In this document: one piece after another, positions 51,000 through 62,989 of the stretch
Position numbering within the stretch: the stretch's first letter is position 1
Layout: every line of letters starts with the position of its first letter
Assembly (NCBI GenBank): GCA_012934845.2
Contig: WNNJ02002011.1
Span: 265,065-329,064 of the forward strand
Direction of reading: 5' to 3'
Length of the DNA stretch: 64,000 bases
From: Pomphorhynchus laevis
Taxonomy: Eukaryota > Acanthocephala > Palaeacanthocephala > Echinorhynchida > Pomphorhynchidae
Program-made: the position numbers and the translations under genes
The notes under the pieces: generated by a model
What the model was told of the DNA's origin: nothing
The model's database searches: none
What the model saw: the letters and a program-made list of their open reading frames with translations, nothing else

Positions 51000-51780
51000 A
51001 TGCCTTTTAAGTGAATCCGTACCATTTATATATCCCAGCATCCTTCATTGAGCTTACCTTTGGCTTAGCTTGCATGCTTTTATATAAATCTTATTTATAT
51101 TTGTGTGATATATAATATTCACAAAATATGTTCCGATATATTGATGATATGTTTGTATTTAAATCTAATAATTTTTATCCAATAAGTAAAGACATTTATT
51201 CAGGTAGCCTTATTCTTAATAAAACCAATATTAATGATAAAGAAGGTATATATCTAGATATGAACATTGAATTAACATTAACTAAAACTACTTTTAATTT
51301 ATATCGTAAAGATGACATTTAAAGTTATAAGAAACATATTTTCGCATGGGCATTCATGCATACCATATAATATAAAATATAATACATTAAATAATGAAAT
51401 TTTAAGAATTGCAACAATTTGTAACGATATTGACTTTTTTCAAAATCATTTAAATAATTTAATAGTTAAATATTTTCAAACTAAGTTACTATAAAAATAT
51501 CATCAAACAGAAAATAGTAAAATATATAAATCAACACAATAATATTAAAAATAAATTTAAACTCTTAAGTGGAAATAAATTCCGTTTCAAATTTCATAAT
51601 CAAATTTCATCTTAGGAAATACGTTATTAGCATGTTTTGACCTAATTGCTATGTTGGGTCGAGGACTAGGGGTTGAAACCTGATAACATAGCAGTTCCTT
51701 CTGATGAACTGACTTCCGTATTCGAATACATAGTATGTTATTTATTAGACAATTTATAATAATTGACTTTTATTATTTAA
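51000..51780 (+). pseudogene. Penelope-like RT fragment with P module
   Basis: Frame 51128-51322 opens MFRYIDDMFVF, an RT catalytic box of the [FY]-x-D-D type in the form found in Penelope-like elements. It continues with LILNKTNINDKEGIYLDMNI. The next frame (51312-51494) has SCIPYNIKYNTLNNEILRI. A P module follows at about 51605-51715 (GCTATGTTGGGTCGAGGAC ... GAAACCTGATAACATAGCAG ... CTGATGA). The RT start and any nuclease are missing. Confidence 0.6.
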
Positions 51781-52980
51781 ATAATCAAATTTCATCAAAG
51801 GAAATACGTCGTTAGCATGTATTTGGCTCTGATATGGGGCAAAACATGATAATGTATCAGTTCCTCTTGGTGTCCTCTAATTCTTATTTTGATATAACGT
51901 CTATTATTTATTATTCATGAAAAAACATAGTAACATCATTTTATACTTCATATGTGAGACTGGATAATTCCTTAATACAGGATTACCATAATATAATGCC
52001 GAATTTTATATTCTATAAAATTCTGCATTCTATTATGGTAATTCTTAAAATTTCATTATTTAATGTATTATATTTTATATTATATGGTATGCATGAATGC
52101 TCATGCAAAAATACGTTTCTCGTAAATTTAAATATGTAATCTTTACGATATAAATTAATAGTAGTTTTAGTTAATGTTAATTTAACGTTCATATCTAGAT
52201 ATACACCTTGTTTATCATCAATATTGGTTTTATTAAGAATAAGGCTTTCTGGATAATCTTCAAAATCATTTAAATAATTTAATAGAGACATATTTTAATA
52301 CATATTTTATGGATGGATAATAAATAATATACTTTGTATTAGAATAAGATACTAGATAGTTTTATCAGAGGAAATACATCATTAGCATGTATTTGGCTCA
52401 CTGCTATGTTGGGTTAAAGAATAAAGGCCGATACCTGATAACATACCAGTTTTTCCTGATGACCTCTTATCATTATTTTAAATGGGATATTTAAAATAAG
52501 GATAAGAGGTCATCTTATCCTTATTGATTTTCTCATTATCCTAATGAGAAAATCAAACAGAAAATAGTTAAATATATAATCAACAAAATATTATTAAAAA
52601 TAAATTTACACTCTTTATCGGAAAATGTTTATAAATGGATAATAAATAATATACTTTGTATTAGAATACGATACTATACAATCAAATTTTATCAAACGAA
52701 ATAGGTCATTAGCATGTATTTGGGCCGTCTGCTTTGCTGAGTCTAGGAATATGGACCAAAATATTATTATTTTATTTATTAGTCAATTCATAAAAATTTA
52801 CTTTTATTTTAAATTTCAATTTTAAATTTTAACTTTATATAAATTATATAGAATCTTATTTAAGAATTATTTATTATTTAATAATTTGAATTCTATTTTC
52901 TATTATTTATTATTAATTATTTAGCATTATTTTTAATTTATAAATAGTATAAAATACAGACTCCGTTAGCTAACCTGATT
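51781..52980. repeat. Cluster of Penelope-associated fragments
   Basis: It contains P-module pieces at 51780-51890, 52365-52470 and 52680-52760. A minus-strand RT piece at 52013-52291 reads ESLILNKTNIDDKQGVYLDM and HSCIPYNIKYNTLNNEILRI. Opposite orientations side by side suggest repeated insertion or rearrangement of one family. Confidence 0.55.
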
Positions 52981-53337
52981 CTTGGCATCATTATATTATA
53001 TATTTGTTTCAACTATATCGAACTAGGAAATTTGGTATGAGTCACAATATTTGTATCTACGAATACGAGTTACATTCCGGGATGTACTAAAATCCTTTGA
53101 AATGATATTTATTTTAATAAACTTAATAAAAATACAATTTTTATTTTTAACTTTTTTATTCTTAATTTTTGTAAATAATGCATTTTTATACCTAAATAAA
53201 TGCTGTAATTTATTATTTATATTGTTCCTGTATTTTGTATATATTAAAAGCTTAGTCAGTAATAATAAAACGAATGAAAATTTCAAATTTATTTTCAAGT
53301 ATCAAATAAAATTTAAATTTTGCAGGAAGATTTAAAA

Positions 53338-56300
53338 ATGGCTATGGTATGTAGCATTCCAGATTTTAACAAAATAGCCTTTTATCTGGATTCAGGTATA
53401 TGCATTTTTATAATATTATAGACTTTTTACTTTTGGTATTTATATCTTCTATTTCAGAAGAAGGGATACTCAATTATGAAGCATGCATTATGATAATGCT
53501 TGCCTGTTTTATTGCGCAATCTCCTTCAAAGACGCAACTTCCCATTCTAACTTACCCCTTTCGGCAAGATAATACAGATAATCAACAACCAATATGCCTA
53601 CATACTAGATTTGACTTGTCTAGCATTTTAGTGTCAGCTGATAACAACCAAATATCAGCTTCTTTAAAGTTAATTAACGATGAACGATTTAGAATCCAAT
53701 TTGAGTTGTTTGATGTAAAAAACGTGTTCACTGGCTGCTTTAATAATCGATATTGTAATGGCAATCTGGTCAACAATGGTGATATTTCTTTGATGAGCGA
53801 CGATCTTTATTCGGACAAATCGTTTGATAGTAGTATGGCGTTGATTAACGAATATTCTACAATTAGACTAAACAAGCCGAATTCGTCCTATCGAATAAGT
53901 AGCTCTACACTTAGTGAAATGATTGAAGAATTGGAAACGGAATTGGACAATAGAAACACTGAGATACAACAGTTGAAAGCCTTGGTTTTGCAAAAATCGG
54001 AAGAGCTTGATAAACTAAGAAACAAGGCACAGAATTTCCAAGATGAACTTGCGTTTAAAATTACGTACGCAGATCAAATTGACAATCTCCTTGAGGAAGT
54101 AAGTTTTATTTTAAAATAAGCTTTATGAAACAATATTTTTAAATCAGGCGAGCAAAGTTCAACACTTGGAGCAGCAATTGAAAAATGCGGAAAAGAAAAT
54201 TATGGAAAGTAATGTTCTGCAGAAGTCAATTAAAGTAATTTCAAAATGCCTATTTTAAATCTTTATGTAATCTGCTGCTACGATCGATAGTATCTTTATT
54301 AAAATTAATAATTAATAACTTATCATAGCAGATTCATATATACTTTGGACAAAATATTAGGTATACGATATACTAATTGTAATTGATAGTCATATTAGAT
54401 AATATATATTTATTTAAGATTTTTTATATTCATATCAGACGACTCGAAACTCATCTTGTAATAATAATCGCTGTGATGAACCCTTCTTAACCGTGGTAAT
54501 GATCCCCAAGTTTTCTTAAAATCTAGTCCATAGTGGACACCATATCTAGCTCAATAAGCAGAAATCGGTTTAAGAATTTTATTAGTGATAAACTTTGATG
54601 GTTTCCAATACCCAGTTATGTAAGTTTCCCCCGTTTACTTATTAGTAATGACTATAATGCTGTACTGCTCTGCGATCTGGGGCAGGCTGCAATAATATTT
54701 CTATAATATATTTAATTAAGTTGCAAATCAGTCATGAGTTGAGCAATCCATTATTGTTCAATATATTTGCTTCCAAATATATTGAACTTCATGTGAATGT
54801 CAATCGTTCCTCAATTAATGTGTTGAAGCGCATTACCATCCAACACGTTTGGCTATAATGTCAAATCTTCGGAAATTCATACGGATATTTAGCTAGTCGC
54901 CGATTTCTCCTACATATTGTGAATTTTATTTACTGAAAGTACACAAATACACTAGGTTATGGGATTTGCGGGTATGCATATCTTTGATACTTGTAAATTG
55001 CTTAGTCTTCATCAAATCCCGGAAACATAAAATTCGCTTATCTCCACATGGATTATTTACACTAGCTGATTTACAAATATCATTTGGCTTACGATTGAGA
55101 ATATTTCGTCACACTTACAATATACTACTAATGGTGTTGCATTGCTGGTTCGAGATGATATCTTTGTGCCTTTGTACGCGGAACTTTGTATCTGTTTTAA
55201 ACTTTAATAAAGCAGGATGATAATCTGCTACAATTATCAGTTTCTTATTTGTCTCTTTTCTTCTTTCAAAAAGAAACTTTTTTCAATCAATTTTTTTCAC
55301 CTAAGAAAATTGACGGCTAATTTGGTAACTCATGTGGCCATGACAGATTAACTCATTTTGTAACCTGACAAAATATTCTTCAACAAATGTCAAATCTGAC
55401 TGTTTGTAAATTTTAACGTCAAGGAAATTTAAACTATTCTCTGTATTTTTGCTGCGAACGGAGGTCAGCTCCGAATATTGATTTAAATTTTCGAATAACT
55501 TGTCGAAAGTTTATGCTCAAGATCCAGATTCCAAATACATCATCTACATATCTCATTCACGTGGATAAACAGAAATCCGTCATATGTCGATTCTACAGAA
55601 CTACCTAGAGTTGTACCAACAATTTGTATATAATTGCCCATCAAATTCAAATGTATTCGATCAAATTTAAATGTTTATAATGTATTATTTTATTAATGTA
55701 TTATTTTATTAATGTATTATATTATTAAATATATAATAATATATTTGGAGGTGTCAGAGTTAATCGAATTTAAAATATATACTACATCATTAATTTCATT
55801 TTCATTATTGACGTGAAAAGTGATTGGACATCAGTTGTGAATAAAATAGTCTTTTTTAAGATCATACTGTATTTAATGTTTCACTGCACCTTATTTTCTT
55901 TTTTACATTTTACGTCGAAAATTGACATCACAGCATTTACATCTGACTAGAGAATATTTATTGCATTGCTAATCCGTGAAGTTTGGGTTAGTTTTGATTA
56001 CTTGGAAATCACTAGCTTCTGTGAAATTTTGTTACTGTTTTGTAAAATAGCTATAGTATCATTCCTTTTACATTTGTCGGGTCAAATGATTTTTCCATGT
56101 CGCGACCCAATATCCTTAGTGCATTATGATATAGTATTTTAAGTCAATTATTACACTTAAATTTTTTGGGTGACACTGCATGCTGCTTTAACATTTTATA
56201 TTTATAAGCTAACACCAGTACGCTACATTTCAGTATTGGTGGACCTCAATAGCTACTGATCCAATAAGCACATTTCACTTTTCGCTCTTTTTAATGTTGG

Positions 56301-59300
56301 CTGACGATAATTCGACTCGTCTGCTTTATTGACATTTAGATTTAATAAAAGACTTTCGTCTTACATTTTGCAGATTGAATTGAAATCATTTCTGATTTCA
56401 AATTAAATCAGCCTTGGTAGGGGAAGGATCTTCCTTCAATTTGAAAACCTATATATATGTTCCCGATTTATTCCTATTATCAAACTTATTGTTTACTACT
56501 TTAGGGTTGATTTAATTGTAAAGTAATTGTTTCAATTTAATTTTTTTGAATTAAATTGTCTTACATTTTGCAGATTGAATTGAAATCATTTCTGATTTCA
56601 AATTAAATCAGCCTTGGTAGGGGAAGGATCTTCCTTCAATTTGAAAACCTATATATATGTTCCCGATTTATTCCTATTATCAAACTTATTGTTTACTACT
56701 TTAGGGTTGATTTAATTGTGAAGTAATTGTTTCAATTTAATTTTTTTGATAACACTGTATGTTACTTTAATCCTATCTATGAGCCAACATCAGTATGCTA
56801 TATTTCACTACTGATGGACCGCCATTAAATTATTTTCACTTACATTTGCAAAATGTAAGATGAAAATCTTTTATTTAATATAATTACCAATAAAGCAGAC
56901 GAGTCGAGTGATCTTCAGCCAACATTAAAAAGACCGAAAGGTGAAAAGTAGGTATTGGATCAGTAGCTGATGAGATCCACCAATACTGAAATGTAGCGTA
57001 CGGCTGGTGGTTAATATAATATTTTACATAATGTTATGTATTTTAGGTACATGCAATTATCCGTTGTAGCAAAAACAGGCGTCGATACTAATATTTCGAA
57101 ATTACGTATAATAAATAGAAGATCTACATATTTAATTTTTATAACTCTTTAAAAGCATCACTTAAGAATGCAAATAAATCATTATGATATATCTTTTATT
57201 TACAAAATAACTGAAGATTAATTATATTTTGATCAACTCATTTAAATAAAACATTCAAATATTTAAAAAAATAATATATTATTATAATATATTATATTTT
57301 ATATTATATTTTATATATTATATTATATATTATAGATTATATTATATTAATAATATTATTTAATTAATACAACTAATTTATTTTGTCGGTATATTAGTGA
57401 CAAAATAAATTAGCCTAAAACTACGATAAATTAACAATTAGTCATTCCCAATGAATGATTAATTTACAGTAAATTTTATATACAAATATTTAAAAATGGT
57501 TGTTTTTCTTGAAAAGAAACGCTATCGATAATTTGTTTACAATTAATATTTAATTATTTTATTAATATCTAAGTATAATGTTTTAGTATTTACAAAATCA
57601 AATTATTATAAATTTAATTATTACAAAAATTAAATATGTATTTTCAAGAGCAATTTACTTAAGTTCATTATATTTAAACTTTATCGTCTTTCCTTGCATT
57701 TAGTTACACTTTTTGTGATTTTTTCTACTGATTTATTTTAAACAGAATTTAAAGGAAGAGAATGAACGTCTTCGTAAAGAATTTGATGATTTAAAATTTC
57801 GAGAACTTATAAACCATAAGAATGAACAAACTAAACTTCAAACTGAGATAAAAATACTTACAGAAAAAGCAGCTCACTTCGAAGAGGCATTACATCACAA
57901 TGTTTAATTCATTATACATTATTTCAGCATTTTTAGACAAATATAGAGAAAACTAAGAGACTCGTCGAATTAGAAACAGAATTAGCGCTATTTCAAAATC
58001 TTACCAATACAGGTTCTGTAATATTTTTATTTGAATTTATAACTTGTTATAATTTGAACCAATAGAAATTTGTAAGTTTTGATTGATATAACAAATTTTT
58101 ATAGAATATAGCTTTATTTATTCAAAAAATGTTTAAACGCTTCAGGGTCCATTATCAAATTGTATTTTTTTTATTTCTCAAGCTTTTTTAAGTACTCGAA
58201 AAGTATTTGAAATACTCAAAGAATAAAAAACACAATCTGCTGATGAACGTAGTAGCGCTTGAAAATTAATTGAATAAGTTATTATTTTTCATTACCGTTT
58301 TAATAATGTATTTGGAGGTGTCAGAGTTAATCGAATTTAAAATATATAGTACACCATTAATTCCATTTTCATTATTGACGTGAAAAGTGATTGGACATCA
58401 GTTGTGAATAAAATAGTCTTTTTAAGACCATAGTGTATTTAATGTTTCAATGCACCTTCTTTTCTTTTTTACATTTCACATTTTTTACATTTTTTTCTTT
58501 TAATAATTAAATCAGTTCACTGAGTCTAAGTATTTTGTTAAAATCATTTTTTTCTAAAAATAGTATAACCTTTAAATTGTCTTTAATTTAAATTTATAAA
58601 GTAATAAATTTTGAAATTTTATTACTTTTAAGCTGTTAATATTAGTTAATATCGTAACGTTAATTTTTATCAAGTTTGAAATGCAGTTTACAAGAAAAAA
58701 GGGGCAGTGTTGAAACTCATTTAAATATGAAGACAATCAATGAAAAGAAAAACCTTACAGGTGTCTCACTGTTTTCATTATGATAAGCTTTAGTTAATCA
58801 TAATGTTAATTATGTTAACATAATTAATTAGCAATTAACATTATTAATTTAATTTAGCTTGAATGCATCTGTGAGCTGGAATTCTTCTGGTTGTGGCACA
58901 ATATTATCCTCACAGGTATCGTTCCTATTCTTGATACAGCAGGACGCTACTAATCAGTCTAGGTAGATTTCATCAGATGATACCCACCTAGACTGATTAG
59001 TAGCGTCCTGCTGTATCAAGAATAGGAACGATACCTGTGAGGATAATATTGTGCCACAACCAGAAGAATTATTAATTTAGTTAATCAGTTTATAAAAGTA
59101 GATGATTCAAATTTCTTTTGTAGAAAAATTAAAGGTCTTCAATTTGTAAAGATTAAAAATTCATCAAAAACAAATTTTGCTAACGTATTCTTGTGAAATT
59201 GAAATGCAATGTTGAAATGCAGTTTACAATACAGAGTGAGGAGTCAGCGTCGAAACTTATTTGAATATAATGACAACCACGAAAAAGAAAACTGACGGTT

Positions 59301-61161
59301 TTTCATTATTTCTGGTGTCATTTTGAATAGTTTCAGTTAATAAGTTATTTAATGTTATATTTATTAATTTTACAGTATTTGAAGGATAGAGTCTTTTCAA
59401 AAATAGGTTATACGATTTAATTCATTTAGTAGTAATTGGTAATTGATACACAATCGATCTACACGATTCAATACATTTTTAAGATACAAAAGGTTGTCTC
59501 TATTTTATTTTTTATTCTAATGTCCATGAAACAAAGCGTTTTATCGTAATTTTCTTTCTCGATTTTGAAGTGTATGACTCCATGTTGCTGAATGAAAAAG
59601 CCATGAAATCTAGGGGATTTCTATAGACAATCAAAAACGTAAAGTGTGTCATTAACATAAGGCCCATAGTATTATGGTTTCATTTCGCCCGTATTCATTT
59701 CGTAATTTTATTTTCAATCCGACACATGGATGAGTTCGCTAGGGTATACCCAATGAACTACCCATTGCTACTCCACCTTTTTGAATAAATTTTATTGATC
59801 AAAAATAAAATAATTTAATGACTTTCGCAATCATCAACAAAAATCCATTCAAATTGAATGGCTTATTTATTGCACATTTATAATATTTAAAAATATGGAT
59901 TATGTTTGTGGATAAGCAATTCTCAAATTCGGTCTTAAATAATAACCTGCTTAAAATCATATTTTACCTCTTATTTCATTAGGTGAAAGATAATCTGTCG
60001 GTTGTAATAATAGACACTTTAGTTGCAGTCATTTATTTTTTTTCAACTTTACAAAATGTAAAATTGATCTAACCGATGATATTAATTATATTAATCTAAC
60101 CGATGAAGTAATTAGCATTTTAACATTATTAGCTACAAATTGATACCAAAACGTTGGATACTACTTTCTAATTGTCTCCTTGAAAACGTTTTTTTTCGAA
60201 TGTTGTTCCATAGTTAACAAAACTTTAGTTTTATTTTCAATTTGGAATTTTGATGAGGGTCAATCATAACACTAATTTATTTTTATAATTAACAAGTTAC
60301 TGCTAGTCAGAAACAAAACGTACAATCTGTTCATCATATTTGTTTATCGGCTATTATTTAGTATCGTATAAAATAATTATAATTAATAGAGTTACTAGAA
60401 TTTCTTAATATAATAACTAAATAATTATAATCTAATAATTTTGAAAAATTTTAAAATTGTGCAAAATTTTTTATTTAAATAAAAATTAATTTAATAATAT
60501 TTATTATTTTTATTATTGAGTTAAAATGTTAAAATTTGCTATAGGGTCCATTAAGGATGTTCATTCCTGCAAAGAAATGTATACTTCCGAGGAATCAATG
60601 TATGTTTTGCATAACGACCTACCAAATGATAGCATAGCTTTGAGTAAAGAAAGCTTTGCATGTGATAATTACATTTGTAATGGTAGTGGCATAAAAAAAT
60701 GGCCGATTGCTTGCAAACATTTTACAAATTCTACAATTGATAAGCAATGCCAAGTTGACATGTGCAACAAGAAATCACCCGAAATTGGATATAACCATCA
60801 ACTTATTAGCAAACACGAATGTTACATCCAGACCGAAGAATATGGTACACGTAACGCATCGATTCAAACTGATGGGAAACTAGTTAAAGAAATGAGACGG
60901 TCCATAAATATCGAAAACATGCCATCGGTGAAAGTGCGAGATATACAATTTCACCCTACGTTTTCTGTTGTAATTCAAAGAGCCGCATGCTCTCAGCATT
61001 GTTCATCAAGTGTCAACAATAGACAACACCGTCGCGATCGAAACAGTTGTGGAAACAAAACCGCATCCGCGAGATTTAGTGCTTCCCAGGTAAAGCGTTG
61101 CTCTACTAAAAAGTCGGATAAATGCAATGCTCACAAGCGTCAAGTCGAGTCAAACAAAATA
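53338..61161 (+). CDS. Gene C: coiled-coil protein with LC8-like motifs, 3' end not found
   Basis: Exons with matching phases: 53338-53395, 53458-54098, 54148-54234, 57746-57901, 57937-58012 and, probably, 60545-61161 (alternative acceptor 60521). Introns are 62, 49, 3511, 35 and 2532 nt, all GT-AG. The start codon has A at -3 and G at +4. The protein opens MAMVCSIPDFNKIAFYLDSE, has a Ser/Asn-rich middle, then a long coiled coil (EELETELDNRNTEIQQLKAL through ELETELALFQNL). The last exon is Cys/His/Lys/Ser-rich with CQVD, IQTE and IQTD motifs that resemble dynein-light-chain LC8 sites, and ends at a strong GTAAGT donor, so more exons follow. About 545 residues are visible. Orthologue not recognised; a centrosome or spindle role is only a guess. 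The 60.5-kb exon could instead begin a separate gene at ATG 60526. Confidence 0.6.
54585..54720 (+). repeat. Inverted copy of the 10970-11080 repeat
   Basis: Contains GGTTTCCAATACCCAGTTATG and GCGATCTGGGGCAGGCTGCA, the reverse complement of words at 10970-11080. Part of the Penelope-associated repeat set, in gene C intron 3. Confidence 0.5.
54840..56150 (-). pseudogene. Penelope-like element with RT and GIY-YIG nuclease, decayed
   Basis: On the minus strand from 56150 down: an RT motif A-like ILFTTDVQSLFTSI (about 55840), then GTTLGSSVES and RYVDDVFGIW (about 55540), the catalytic box. Next come LDVKIYKQSD and, at about 54930, NLVYL ... QYVGEIGD ... LNIRMNFRRFDI. That last block has the N-x-VYL / YVGxTxxxLxxRLxxH spacing of the GIY-YIG endonuclease found only in endonuclease-bearing Penelope-like elements. 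Domain order RT then GIY-YIG is correct for the family. It is broken many times over and lies in intron 3 of gene C, antisense to it. Confidence 0.6.
55745..55912 (-). repeat. Penelope RT segment, copy 1 of a 170-bp repeat
   Basis: From TTTGGAGGTGTCAGAGTTAA to the TTTTTTACATTTTA end this matches 58310-58480 almost base for base. It encodes the RT motif A region on the minus strand. Confidence 0.7.
56205..57015. mobile_element. Inverted SINE-like pair with 200-bp tandem core
   Basis: Left arm 56210-56365 and right arm 56855-57010 are imperfect inverted copies; the ends carry ...GCTACATTTCAGTATTGG and its complement. Between them is a 200-bp unit present twice in tandem (56358-56557 and 56558-56757), nearly identical. 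A third, diverged piece of the arm is at 56757-56860. The right arm has the CTGATGA module with stem GTATTGG (56952-56958) / CCAATAC (56980-56986). No coding content; it lies in gene C intron 3. Confidence 0.65.
58310..58480 (-). repeat. Penelope RT segment, copy 2 of the 170-bp repeat
   Basis: Near-identical to 55745-55912 but isolated in gene C intron 5. The rest of the element is missing here, so it arrived as a fragment or by local duplication. Confidence 0.7.
58888..59068. repeat. Essentially perfect palindrome, about 80-bp arms (SINE tail)
   Basis: The left arm, from CTTCTGGTTGTGGCACAAT to AGTCTAGGT, is mirrored without a mismatch that I can find by CACCTAGACTG to ATTGTGCCACAACCAGAAG. 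The loop is about 20 nt (AGATTTCATCAGATGATACC). The arms match the 3' tail of the SINE at 13560-13690, and the loop region is the CTGATGA module. Gene C intron 5. Confidence 0.85.
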
Positions 61162-61559
61162 GTAAGTTAATTATCAAAATGATTTATAAGTAACTACATA
61201 AAAAGTTCCTAAATAAAGAAGTTTCTAGCTTTAAATGACGTTTGAGGTTTTCCGACAAAACTATTTACTGTTTATAAATTTTTATTAATTAAAATTAATT
61301 AATTAAACTCAAACACATTTAAATAAACGAGATATTCTATCGCATTATAACAGCTGATTGAATATTTTCCTGTAAGCATTTTCCTATGACCAAACATTAA
61401 CCATCTGTGCATGTCGATGTCGGCGATGCTTTTAAAATTTATGTTTAAAATACTCTTTCAAATTTTAATAACTTTTAAATTTTTAAAATTCAAATTTACT
61501 AAATTATATTATAATGAAGCTTTTAAAGTTAGATTTATTATTATTAATTGACAAAAAAT

Positions 61560-62100
61560 TGAGCCGAGGCTCTTTACAAGTTGCCTCACAAGAAATAAAA
61601 AGAATAAAAAGAATAAGAGTCGATTTGTCCCTTCCTCATCAGATAAACTACTGAAAATCCCACCGCTGTCTTGAGAAGGAACGGTCATCATTCAGTAGGG
61701 CGCAAAAACTTGAAGCAGTAGACGACAAAACGGTCGCACTCTGAAGCGAATTCCAAGATCGTACGACTCGTTTGGCAAAGCAGGAAACTGCATGCATGTA
61801 CCTTTGTGTTTTCAGCATCAGGGGGTGTCGGCGAAGATAAGGTTGACCTCGCAGTTGCAGTAGATGTAACAGTGGATGATCTTTAGTGTACAGAATTTTC
61901 CAAACAAGAGAGAGATCTCGCTTGTCACGGATATATCGCAGACAAGGCGATAATTTAATATCTGGATGCGTTTCCCGTAGCTAAAAATATGCAGCCCTGA
62001 GACGAATTTAGTTGTTGATCTGAACACTTTCTCCAATGCACGACGCTCATAAGTAGTTTTGGGATAACAAGCTAACGATGCGTATAAAATATGGCTCAAG
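61560..62100 (-). mobile_element. LINE 3' fragment (CR1/Jockey-like)
   Basis: The minus-strand frame 61818-62099 reads HILYASLACYP ... ERRALEKVFRSTTKFVSGL ... FSYGKRIQILNYRL. This is the classic post-RT block 'LEKVQRxFTKxIxGLxxxSYxxRLxxL'. A following stretch ends in an AATAATAATAAA-like tail near 61540. Only the C-terminal part is left. Confidence 0.6.
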
Positions 62101-62392
62101 AAAAACGCATTTGCTAAGGCATGGTAACATAAACAAATTGCTTTATTTTAGTTTCATTGATAATAAAATATTATTATTTCTTTACCAAAGCTACCTTCTT
62201 CCGTGTACGTATTATATTACAATATATGTATCGCAACTAAAGTTATATTTATATTTAGTATTAAGTGGATGTTAAATTCATAGATTTTATTCGCATATTC
62301 CAAAGTAGTAATTAATAATAAACGCGATCGTTATTAGGGCACTGCACCTTTTGACTTGGCTGTTTTATTTACAAACGCTCAAGTCCTAAAAA

Positions 62393-62600
62393 ACCCAATA
62401 GAAAAAATTACATTCTATTGGGTTTTACTTTTAAAACACATGCCAGTTTCATACTAGAAAGTCATTGTACCACGCCAACAGAAACATCCTAAAAAGGTTC
62501 AATAGAAAAATTACATTCTATTGGGTTTTACTTCGAAAACACAAGTCAGTTTTCATCCTAGAAAGTCATTGTAACGCGCAAACAGAAAAATCATGTATTT
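62393..62600. repeat. 103-bp tandem repeat, two units
   Basis: TTACATTCTATTGGGTTTTA recurs at an offset of 103 bp. Each unit has a small hairpin made by CAATAGAA and TTCTATTG and ends with CCTAGAAAGTCATTGTA-like words. Confidence 0.75.
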
Positions 62601-62989
62601 TTCAAATTTTTAGAAATCTTCGTTAAATCATATTATTTAAGATGATCTTAATCTTAATTCAAGTCACATCGATGCAAGTTTCTCAAATATACTGTACTAT
62701 CTTCTTCCTGAATATTCTTCTACCCTTAACCAAATTTACAACGTTCTCGAAACAAGCTACAGCATAAGACAATAATCCTGGTTCAGCTAAGAAAAAATCC
62801 TGGTTCAACAGAAAACTTAGGTTTCACTAGGCAGTATCTGCTGTTCTTCGGATCCACCGAACCGAACTAAAATCCAACCTTATATTGTCCTCTTTATCAA
62901 TGGATATCACCTTTTTTGTGGATTCGCTAACATTTCTCGGAACAACCTATGCCTAGTGTTTAAGGACGGTCCGCACAGTAATTCGATCT

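Noticed and set aside
60526-61170. A complete intronless 214-residue protein
   Set aside because: The frame runs into a perfect GTAAGT donor just before its stop, and its start agrees in phase with the exon at 57937-58012, so it is better read as an internal exon.
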